From CAZZBK01 sp964652155 (GTDB lineage: Bacteria; Planctomycetota; Planctomycetia; Pirellulales; PNKZ01), in contig CAZZBK010000001.1 of assembly GCA_964652155.1 (NCBI GenBank), positions 1 through 64,000 of the forward strand: 64,000 bases of DNA, written 5' to 3'. The position numbers and the translations under genes were made by a program. Positions 1 through 7,145 of this stretch are shown here, piece after piece. Every line of letters begins with the position of its first letter. Positions within the stretch are counted from its first letter, which is position 1. The notes under the pieces were generated by a model. The model saw only the letters and a program-made list of their open reading frames with translations, made no database searches and was not told the origin of the DNA.

Positions 1-281
1 GCTCCAGAGCGCTTTTAGACTCCCGACAAATCGCCGCCAGCATTGCCAGCTAGCGAGCGGGGTCGGTCACAAAAGGGTGGCCCAAGCCGACCAGCCGCAG
101 CGCTTCAATTCCAAGCGTTTGCAGCACTCAATCTCATGGCGCTAGCCTCTGATCGTTATTGATCGTCTGGTAAAAAATGAACACGCCATGCGCTTGCTTG
201 GAAGTCCAGCCCCGGTCGGGGCGACCGTCCATCGCCGCTGGCACGACAGCAGAGCGCGAATCGGTCGCGGATTCGTTCGGA
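1..281. other. window edge, no supported gene
   Basis: No convincing gene is seen here. The minus strand between about 130 and 1 can be read as a short peptide-like stretch (LGIEALRLVGLGHPFVTDP) interrupted by a TAG. It could be a decayed gene running off the left edge, but nothing identifies it. The rest is unassigned sequence downstream of the nadB stop codon. Confidence 0.4.
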
Positions 282-1877
282 TCAACTCATCTGAAACGTG
301 ATGTGCCGTTGCCAGTGGGCGTTGTCCATCCGCGGATAGTCGCCACGATAATGCACGCCGCGGCTCTCGGAGCGTTCGAGCGCGGCGGCGATCATCAGCC
401 GCGAGACCGTGAGCATGTTCTGCAACTGCCAGCCGGTCGGATCGTTGAACTGCCGCCGCAAGACGTAACGGCACCATTGATCGATCGTCCGCTGGGCCTC
501 GGCCAAGTCAGCGCCGTTGCGATTGACCCCCACGTCGCGCCACATGAGGCTTTGCAGCGAGTTGCGAATGTCGGTCAGGTCGAGCAACTCGCCGCTGTCG
601 ACCAAACGTGGGTTTTCCAAGGGGAGGGCGTGAAAGTCGTCGGCGATTTTCTCAGCCTCGGCTTGCGCCCCCGCCCCAGCATGCGCGCCAAACACGAGCC
701 CTTCGAGCAGGCTGTTGCTCGCCAGGCGGTTCGCGCCATGCAGGCCCGAGCTGGTTACTTCGCCGGCGGCCCATAAGCCGGGCACGTTCGTGCGCCCCTG
801 TTCGTCGACGACGATGCCGCCGATCATGTAGTGGGCGCCGGGGCGCACCGGGATCGGGTCGCGCGTGATGTCGATGCCAAACTCGGCGCACGTGGCCGCG
901 ATGCCCGGAAAACGTTGCCGCACATGGCTTGCGTCGAGATGGGCCAACGTCAGATAGACGTTCGGGTGGCGTGTCTTCTCCATCTGCCGCACGATCGCCT
1001 GGCTGACCACGTCACGCGGCGCGAGTTCACCACGCGGGTCGTAGTCGGCCATGAAGCGATAGCCGGTCCGGTCGATCAGGTACGCTTGCTCGCCGCGCAT
1101 CGCCTCGGTGATCAGACTCCGGCTGCTGCCGGCAATGTAGAGGACCGTGGGATGGAATTGCATGAACTCCATGTCGCGCAGCAGAGCGCCGGCGCGATAG
1201 GCCATCGCGTGGCCATCGCCGGTCGCAACGCTGGGGTTGGTTGTTTCGCGGTACACCTGACCCGTGCCGCCGGTGCAGAGGATCGTTTGCTTGGCCCAGA
1301 CCAGTGTTTTGCCGTGTGACTCGTTCCAGACCAGCGCCCCGCGACAACGGCCTTCGTGCGTGAGCAGATCGATCGTGAAGGTGTGTGGCCAGCTTTGCAA
1401 GTTGGGCTGCCGCAGGGCTTGCTGCGTGACGGCGCGCATCACTTCGCGGCCCGTGGCGTCGCCGAGCGCATGCACGATGCGATTATGCGAGTGCCCTCCC
1501 TCGCGTCCGAGCGCCAACGCGCCCCCCGCGTCCTCGTCGAAGTGTGCGCCCCATTGAATCAGTTCGTGAATCCGGTCGGGCGCTTCGCGGACGACCATTT
1601 CGACCGTTTCGCGGTCGCATAGTTCGCCCCCGGCGGTCAGCGTGTCGAGCACATGATTTTCAAAGCGGTCTTCCGGATCGAGCACGCCGGCAATGCCCCC
1701 TTGGGCGTAGGTGCTATTGGACTGCGTGAGCTGGTCCTTGACGATCACGAGCACGCTCAGCCGTGGATCGATCGCCAGTGCCGCCCGCAAGCCCGCGAGC
1801 CCGCCGCCGATGATGAGCACGTCGGTGAAATGATGCGGCACCCGCTTGGGGTTGAAGGGGACCAAGTATCGGTGCAT
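282..1877 (-). CDS. nadB: L-aspartate oxidase
   Basis: This 531-residue flavoprotein should oxidise L-aspartate to iminoaspartate, the first step of de novo NAD synthesis, with quinolinate synthase as partner enzyme. The N-terminus has the FAD dinucleotide-binding motif GGGLAGL at residues 24-30. It is followed by the fumarate-reductase/NadB segment SNSTYAQGGIAGVL, the FMQFHPT motif, and the C-terminal GLWAAGEV and GANRLASNSLLEGLVFG flavin-contact motifs. The length matches NadB rather than the larger succinate dehydrogenase flavoprotein, and no iron-sulfur or membrane subunit lies nearby. The gene stands alone, and nadA and nadC are not in the window. The ATG at 1877 precedes RVPHHFTDVLIIGGG, which is a normal NadB beginning. 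Confidence 0.93.
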   Translation of the reverse strand: MHRYLVPFNPKRVPHHFTDVLIIGGGLAGLRAALAIDPRLSVLVIVKDQLTQSNSTYAQGGIAGVLDPEDRFENHVLDTLTAGGELCDRETVEMVVREAPDRIHELIQWGAHFDEDAGGALALGREGGHSHNRIVHALGDATGREVMRAVTQQALRQPNLQSWPHTFTIDLLTHEGRCRGALVWNESHGKTLVWAKQTILCTGGTGQVYRETTNPSVATGDGHAMAYRAGALLRDMEFMQFHPTVLYIAGSSRSLITEAMRGEQAYLIDRTGYRFMADYDPRGELAPRDVVSQAIVRQMEKTRHPNVYLTLAHLDASHVRQRFPGIAATCAEFGIDITRDPIPVRPGAHYMIGGIVVDEQGRTNVPGLWAAGEVTSSGLHGANRLASNSLLEGLVFGAHAGAGAQAEAEKIADDFHALPLENPRLVDSGELLDLTDIRNSLQSLMWRDVGVNRNGADLAEAQRTIDQWCRYVLRRQFNDPTGWQLQNMLTVSRLMIAAALERSESRGVHYRGDYPRMDNAHWQRHITFQMS

Positions 1878-1935
1878 GAGCAGGCAATGTGAGGCGAGTA
1901 ACGCGGAAGAGAGACGCCAAGCGTTATGATACCCT

Positions 1936-1985
1936 GTACTGGCTCAGCGTGAAGCGGAGTTTCGGTCGGCTGAGTTTAGCGGGTT
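1936..1985 (+). repeat. repeat A, left copy (direct repeat flanking the kdp block)
   Basis: This 50-bp segment matches 10605-10654 in the same orientation with four mismatches by hand alignment (46/50). The two copies lie just outside the kdp operon. The left copy sits between the nadB start and a broken transposase. The sequence is not part of a recognised gene and is best read as insertion-element debris or a dispersed repeat. Confidence 0.8.
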
Positions 1986-1989
1986 ACGC

Positions 1990-2415
1990 GACGGTTAAAG
2001 ACGCTTCGGACTCGATACAGATCAGCGGAGCGGCTGCGCCGCGGATGTTTTCTGGGCGTTCGCGCAGACCAGGGGTGCTCATTGCCGCCCCTGGACCCAA
2101 GCTAGCCACTCTCTGCATTCCGTCACGCTGCGTGTTGCCGATCGCGATGCCGATCGCCTTCAAACCGGCCCACCGCTGGCGGTCCGGCAAGTCAGCGCTC
2201 ACAGGGCACACGACATACGAGCGCTCTTCGACACGGTCGTGCCCCTGCTCGTGCGTGTTGTGACGTCGCACTTTCGTCCGCGCGAAGTCATCAGACAAGT
2301 GATCCTCGAAAAAAATCCATCAGACCCTGATACAACGTCGGATGATTGCCCTTCACGGCGAGGGAGTAGTCGGCCTGTTGGGCGACAATCCCATTTTTCT
2401 CAGCGGCCGTCGAAG
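1990..2415 (-). pseudogene. ISAs1-family transposase remnant
   Basis: On the minus strand two overlapping reading frames together give the middle of an ISAs1-type (DDE) transposase. First comes AAEKNGIVAQQADYSLAVKG followed by NHPTLYQGLMDFF, and after a frame change EQGHDRVEERSYVV and DRQRWAGLKAIGIA. These match the ADYVLAVKGNQPTL and GHGRIE/RWPGLKSIG signatures of the family. The frames part at a run of seven A on the plus strand (2309-2315); removing one base restores the expected FFEDHLSDDFAR continuity. The N-terminal third and the C-terminus are missing, so the element is dead. It lies between the two left-hand repeats. Confidence 0.8.
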
Positions 2416-2452
2416 AATTGGGACAGTCCCCAGCCATTTTGTTAGACGATCT
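2391..2452 (-). repeat. repeat B, left copy (inverted repeat flanking the kdp block)
   Basis: The reverse complement of this 62-bp segment matches 10541-10602 with six mismatches (56/62). It contains the small dyad GGGACTGTCCC. Its inner end runs into the transposase remnant (the AEKNG codons), so the repeat is linked to insertion-element sequence. Together with the right copy it encloses the entire kdp operon. Confidence 0.8.
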
Positions 2453-2550
2453 TAATAAAAATTTGATATGGGCGAGCCCAATCTTGCCCCCTTTTTGATG
2501 CAACATGGAGTTTAATTCATTCGACGAAGCCCCATCAGGAGGAATCAGCA

Positions 2551-2643
2551 ATGGACATTGTTTGGGTTGTGGTTGGAGTTGTGTTCTTCATCGTCTCCTA
2601 CGGTCTGGTTCGTTTCTTCAGCAGCTTGATTGTGGAGGACTGA
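2551..2643 (+). CDS. 30-residue membrane peptide ahead of kdpF
   Basis: This short ORF encodes a 30-residue, almost wholly hydrophobic peptide (MDIVWVVVGVVFFIVSYGLV, then RFFSSLIVED) with one predicted membrane helix and a charged C-terminus. A strong ribosome binding site (AGGAGGA, 2537-2543) stands seven bases before the ATG, and the stop codon is two bases before the kdpF start. It is therefore almost certainly translated as the first gene of the operon. It is not KdpF itself, which follows. Its role is unknown; position and size suggest an accessory membrane subunit or a translation leader for kdpF. Confidence 0.7.
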   Translation: MDIVWVVVGVVFFIVSYGLVRFFSSLIVED

Positions 2644-2645
2644 CC

Positions 2646-2738
2646 GTGGACTGGACAATAACTCTCGCTTCGGTTGTCGCCGTTGTGTTGGTGATCTACC
2701 TGGCGGCAGCACTGCTTGTACCGGAGAAGTTCTCATGA
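2646..2738 (+). CDS. kdpF: potassium-transporting ATPase subunit KdpF
   Basis: A GTG-initiated 30-residue peptide (VDWTITLASVVAVVLVIYLA, then AALLVPEKFS) with one membrane helix and the typical KdpF ending of a small aliphatic helix followed by L-x-P-E-x-F. KdpF stabilises the KdpFABC high-affinity potassium pump in the inner membrane. The start lies two bases after the preceding small ORF, and its TGA overlaps the kdpA ATG in ATGA, so translation is coupled. Confidence 0.85.
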   Translation: MDWTITLASVVAVVLVIYLAAALLVPEKFS

Positions 2739-4483
2739 CAGTTAACGGACTGTTGCAAATGGGGCTGTACTTTGGAGTACTCTTGGCCTGCGTGAAACCA
2801 TTGGGTTTCTACATAGCCAAGGTTTATTCTGGTTCGGCGCCGTTTCTTGAACGCATCGTTGGGCCAATCGAGCGGCTGTTATATCGGCTGTGCGGAATTG
2901 ATAAATCGGCCGAGATGACGTGGCGACAATATTCCGAAGCGGTACTAACGATTGGTCTTGTGAGCTTTGTTGCGGTCTACGGCTTTCAGAGGTCTCAAAG
3001 CTGGTTGCCGCTCAACCCCGAATCGTTGCTCGCAGTATCACCAGATTCATCTTTTAATACGGCCGTAAGCTTCACGACGAATACGAACTGGCAGGGTTAC
3101 AGCGGCGAGACCACGATGAGCTATCTCACGCAAATGCTGGCTCTCAGCGTGCAGAACTTTTTGTCTGGGGCAGTTGGAATGGCGGTGCTTGTGGCATTGA
3201 TCCGAGGATTTACCAAGCATACGCAGGCAACCATTGGCAACTTTTGGGTTGATCTCACTCGTGGAACGCTGTACATCCTCCTTCCGCTCTCCTTGATCTT
3301 GGCCTTGGTTTTTGTTTCACAGGGCGTCGTGCAGACATTAGACGCTTATCACGAAATCAGGTTGCTCGAGCCGACCGTCGATGCGGAAGGCAAGGAAGTT
3401 ACCATGCAGAAGATCGCCGTTGGCCCGGCGGCCTCTCAAGTTGCGATCAAACAGCTTGGCACCAATGGCGGCGGTTTTTTTAATGTTAACTCGGCTCATC
3501 CGTTAGAAAATCCAACACCGATCTCGAACTTTTTTCAGTTGCTAGCCATTCTGCTGATTCCCGCCGCCTTGTGCTATACGTTTGGTGAGATGGTCGGCGA
3601 CCGACGTCAGGGATGGGCGATTCTAGCAGCGATGCTGCTCATCTTTGTCCCTCTGCTGGTGATGTCAACAATCTGTGAGCAGGCGGGGAATCCCGCTCTT
3701 GCCGACCTTGGTACCGATCAGACGGCGTCTGATTCGCAGCCTGGCGGAAACATGGAGGGAAAGGAAGCACGGTTTGGAATCGTCAACTCATCATTGTGGG
3801 CAGTGGCTACGACCGCCGCGTCGAATGGTTCAGTGAATGCGATGCACGACTCATTTACGCAGCTGGGAGGACTCGTGACGATGTGGATGATGCAATTAGG
3901 CGAGGTGATTTTCGGAGGCGTCGGTTCCGGCTTGTATGGCATGTTGATGTTCGCCATTGTTGCCGTATTTCTCTCGGGCTTGATGGTTGGGCGGACACCG
4001 GAATACCTTGGAAAGAAGATCGGTGCCTTCGAGATGAAAATGGCCTCGCTCGTTATATTATTTCCTTGTGCGACGGTACTCGTTGGTACGGCGATAGCCA
4101 TCGCGTTGCCGATGGGTCGTGAAACGATCTTCAATCCTGGCCCGCACGGTTTTAGCGAAGTATTGTATGCCTTCTCATCGGCGGGAAATAACAACGGCAG
4201 TGCCTTCGCCGGCTTGGGAGCAAACACTCCTTTCTACAACGGACTTCTGGGCCTGGCGATGCTCGTCGGACGATTCTGGGTGATGTTGCCCGTGCTGGCC
4301 ATTGCCGGTTCTCTGGCGGCGAAGAAGACGGTCCCCGCCGGGCCTGGCACACTGCCGACAGACACACCGCTGTTCGTGGTTCTGTTGGTCGCGGTCGTGA
4401 TTGTGGTTGGAGCCTTGAGCTTCTTCCCGGCATTGGCTCTGGGACCGATTGTCGAGCACTTGCTGATGACGGCGACGAACTAG
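2735..4483 (+). CDS. kdpA: potassium-transporting ATPase subunit A (channel-like)
   Basis: This 582-residue integral membrane protein is the potassium-binding, channel-like subunit of the Kdp pump. The selectivity-filter segments of the family are visible in order: FTTNTNWQGYSGE, GTNGGGFFNVNSAHP, the SVNAMHDSFTQLGG region and SAGNNNGSAFAGLG. About ten membrane helices can be drawn. The ATG at 2735 (MTVNGLLQMGLYFGVLLACV) overlaps the kdpF stop; longer in-frame starts upstream run through the kdpF coding region and were rejected. Base composition is clearly more A+T-rich than the genes outside the cassette, in keeping with recent acquisition. Confidence 0.97.
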   Translation: MTVNGLLQMGLYFGVLLACVKPLGFYIAKVYSGSAPFLERIVGPIERLLYRLCGIDKSAEMTWRQYSEAVLTIGLVSFVAVYGFQRSQSWLPLNPESLLAVSPDSSFNTAVSFTTNTNWQGYSGETTMSYLTQMLALSVQNFLSGAVGMAVLVALIRGFTKHTQATIGNFWVDLTRGTLYILLPLSLILALVFVSQGVVQTLDAYHEIRLLEPTVDAEGKEVTMQKIAVGPAASQVAIKQLGTNGGGFFNVNSAHPLENPTPISNFFQLLAILLIPAALCYTFGEMVGDRRQGWAILAAMLLIFVPLLVMSTICEQAGNPALADLGTDQTASDSQPGGNMEGKEARFGIVNSSLWAVATTAASNGSVNAMHDSFTQLGGLVTMWMMQLGEVIFGGVGSGLYGMLMFAIVAVFLSGLMVGRTPEYLGKKIGAFEMKMASLVILFPCATVLVGTAIAIALPMGRETIFNPGPHGFSEVLYAFSSAGNNNGSAFAGLGANTPFYNGLLGLAMLVGRFWVMLPVLAIAGSLAAKKTVPAGPGTLPTDTPLFVVLLVAVVIVVGALSFFPALALGPIVEHLLMTATN

Positions 4484-4494
4484 GAGGAAGCATC

Positions 4495-6558
4495 GTGACC
4501 AGAACGACAACCAAACTGCTCGACAACAGAATTCTCGGCGAAGCCATTGCGGCTTCGATCTGGAAGCTTGATCCCCGTGTTCAGCTGCGCAATCCGGTGA
4601 TGTTTGCCGTCTACCTGGGGAGTATTCTCACCACCGTATTGTGGGTGAACTCGTTGAGTCATGCAACCGATGAATCGTCCGTCTTCATTCTCGGCGTGAC
4701 GATTTGGCTGTGGTTCACCGTTTTGTTCGCCAATTTTGCCGAGGCGATTGCCGAAGGGCACGGCAAGGCTCAAGCGGCTTCGCTTAAGAAAAGTCGTACG
4801 ACCGTCGTTGCTCACAAGATCACAGATCAAACGGGTCGGCTTACCGTGGAAGTTCCGGCAACCGATCTCATGCTCGGCGATATCATGATCGTCAAGGCAG
4901 GCGAGACAATCCCGACGGACGGGGAAGTCATCGAAGGAGTAGCCTCGGTCGATGAGAGTGCCATCACGGGCGAAAGCGCTCCGGTGGTGCGAGAGAGTGG
5001 AGGCGACCGTAGTTCGGTCACGGGTGGAACAAGGGTCATTTCTGACTGGTTGATTATTCAGGTGAAGACACTTCCAGGAGAGAGCTTTCTGGATCGCATG
5101 ATTGCCATGGTCGAAGGGGCAAAGCGACAAAAGACTCCCAACGAGATTGCCTTGGCAATCCTCTTGGCCGCTCTGACGCTCATCTTTCTGCTCGTGGTTG
5201 CCACCCTGCTCCCGTACTCGATCTTCGGTGTCGATGTCTCCGGCCAGGGAAGAGCGATTAGCTTGACAGTCCTCGTGGCACTATTTGTCTGTCTCGCACC
5301 GACGACCATCGGAGCCCTGTTGTCCGCCATTGGCATCGCCGGGATGAACCGGCTCAGTCAGGCCAACGTGATCGCCATGTCCGGCCGTGCGGTCGAAGCG
5401 GCGGGAGACGTGGATGTTTTACTGCTCGACAAGACGGGCACCATCACGCTCGGTAACCGACAGGCGACTCGCTTCATTCCTGCACTAAGAACCACTGAAC
5501 AGGAATTGGCGGAAGCGGCTCACCTGGCCTCGATGGCCGACGAAACTGCCGAGGGCCGCAGCATTGCCATTCTGGCGAAAAAACAGTTTGGGTTACGAGG
5601 CAGGGAACTGGAATCTATCCAGCCACACTTCGTCCCGTTTTCCGCTCGGACTCGTATGAGCGGGGTCACACTCGATGGCCACGAAATTCGCAAAGGAGCC
5701 GCCGAGGCGGTCGAGATGTACGTGCGAAGTCTCGGCGGTTTCTTGCCGGAAGATATTCGAGCCGCCGTACAGGAGATCGCCAAACAGGGCGGCACGCCTC
5801 TCGTCGTCAGTCGGGACGACAAAGTGCTCGGCGTGATTGAACTCAAGGACATCGTAAAAGGCGGGATCAAGGAGCGATTCACTGAACTGCGGCAGATGGG
5901 TATCAAAACGGTGATGATAACCGGCGATAACCCACTGACCGCCGCCGCCATCGCTGCCGAGGCGGGTGTGGATGATTTCCTTGCGGAGGCGACGCCCGAA
6001 GCAAAACTCTCGCTGATTCGAGACTACCAGAAGGGCGGACGGCTTGTGGCGATGACCGGCGACGGAACCAACGACGCACCGGCCCTGGCTCAGGCTGATG
6101 TGGCGGTCGCCATGAATAGCGGCACACAGGCAGCCAAGGAAGCTGGAAATATGGTTGATCTCGATTCCAATCCGACGAAGCTCATCGAGATCGTGAACAT
6201 CGGCAAGCAATTGCTGATGACTCGTGGTTCGCTGACGACGTTTAGCATCGCCAACGATGTCGCCAAGTATTTCGCCATTCTCCCCGCGGCATTTGCGTCG
6301 ACTTATCCAACCTTGAAGGCTTTAGACCTCATGCGGCTTTCGTCCCCTGCAAGTGCCATCCTGTCGGCAGTGATCTTCAATGCCCTCATCATCATTGCTC
6401 TCGTGCCACTGGCGCTAAAGGGCGTGGCCTATAGGCCTGTGGGAGCGGCTCAACTGCTTCGTAATAACCTGCTTATCTACGGCGTGGGTGGCCTCATCGT
6501 GCCATTCATCGGCATCAAGGCAATCGATCTGCTGCTGTCCGTCGTGGGGTTGGCATAA
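4495..6558 (+). CDS. kdpB: potassium-transporting P-type ATPase subunit B
   Basis: The 687-residue catalytic subunit of Kdp hydrolyses ATP to drive potassium import. It shows the actuator motif TGES, the phosphorylation motif DKTGT with Asp at about residue 312, the nucleotide-domain motif MITGDNPLTA, and the hinge motif TGDGTNDAPALAQADVAVAM. Like other KdpB proteins it lacks a metal-binding N-terminal domain. Translation starts at a GTG; the AGGAGG ribosome site overlaps the kdpA stop codon. kdpC follows after eleven bases. Confidence 0.97.
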   Translation: MTRTTTKLLDNRILGEAIAASIWKLDPRVQLRNPVMFAVYLGSILTTVLWVNSLSHATDESSVFILGVTIWLWFTVLFANFAEAIAEGHGKAQAASLKKSRTTVVAHKITDQTGRLTVEVPATDLMLGDIMIVKAGETIPTDGEVIEGVASVDESAITGESAPVVRESGGDRSSVTGGTRVISDWLIIQVKTLPGESFLDRMIAMVEGAKRQKTPNEIALAILLAALTLIFLLVVATLLPYSIFGVDVSGQGRAISLTVLVALFVCLAPTTIGALLSAIGIAGMNRLSQANVIAMSGRAVEAAGDVDVLLLDKTGTITLGNRQATRFIPALRTTEQELAEAAHLASMADETAEGRSIAILAKKQFGLRGRELESIQPHFVPFSARTRMSGVTLDGHEIRKGAAEAVEMYVRSLGGFLPEDIRAAVQEIAKQGGTPLVVSRDDKVLGVIELKDIVKGGIKERFTELRQMGIKTVMITGDNPLTAAAIAAEAGVDDFLAEATPEAKLSLIRDYQKGGRLVAMTGDGTNDAPALAQADVAVAMNSGTQAAKEAGNMVDLDSNPTKLIEIVNIGKQLLMTRGSLTTFSIANDVAKYFAILPAAFASTYPTLKALDLMRLSSPASAILSAVIFNALIIIALVPLALKGVAYRPVGAAQLLRNNLLIYGVGGLIVPFIGIKAIDLLLSVVGLA

Positions 6559-6569
6559 GGAGATTCGAG

Positions 6570-7145
6570 ATGTTTCAGCAACTTCGTACCGCAGTGTTCG
6601 TCTTGATCGCCATGACGGTGCTCACGGGTGGCATTTACCCACTGCTGGTTACCGCCGTCTCTCAGGTCGTATTTCCGCAGCAAGCCAACGGCAGCCTGAT
6701 CCAGCAAGGCGAACAGGTCATGGGATCGGAACTGATCGGACAGCCGTTCTCTCGTCCCGAATACTTCTGGGGGCGACTCTCGGCGACTTCTCCATTTTCC
6801 TACAACGCAGCGGCTTCGAGCGGCTCCAACTTCGGTCCACGACACCCGGCTCTCAAGGACGCTGCTGGGGCAAGAATTACCGCACTCAAAACCGCAGGAT
6901 CGCCGGGCGTGAATGTCCCGGTCGATCTTGTAACGGCTTCCGCTAGTGGTCTGGATCCGCACATTTCACCAGCGGCAGCAGAGTTCCAGGTGGCACGAAT
7001 AGCCGTTTCGAGGAAAATGTCGCAAGAGGCTGTGCGTAGTCTTGTTCACCGGTATACCGAGGGCCGACAATTCGGCGTTCTGGGGGAGGCACGTGTGAAT
7101 ATTCTCCGATTGAATCTGGCTTTGGGTCGACTGAAAGAGAACTGA
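6570..7145 (+). CDS. kdpC: potassium-transporting ATPase subunit C
   Basis: A 191-residue protein with one N-terminal membrane helix (LRTAVFVLIAMTVLTGGIYP) and the conserved KdpC body: the GSELIGQPF segment, the YFWGRLSATSPFSYNAAASS region and the DPHISPAAAEFQVARIA region near the C-terminus. KdpC holds the KdpFAB complex together and raises nucleotide affinity of KdpB. Its TGA overlaps the kdpD ATG, which couples the pump genes to the sensor. Confidence 0.96.
   Translation: MFQQLRTAVFVLIAMTVLTGGIYPLLVTAVSQVVFPQQANGSLIQQGEQVMGSELIGQPFSRPEYFWGRLSATSPFSYNAAASSGSNFGPRHPALKDAAGARITALKTAGSPGVNVPVDLVTASASGLDPHISPAAAEFQVARIAVSRKMSQEAVRSLVHRYTEGRQFGVLGEARVNILRLNLALGRLKEN

Noticed and set aside
1..130. 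minus-strand peptide LGIEALRLVGLGHPFVTDP as a gene
   Set aside because: An in-frame TAG interrupts it, no start is visible, and no family could be named; too little remains in the window.
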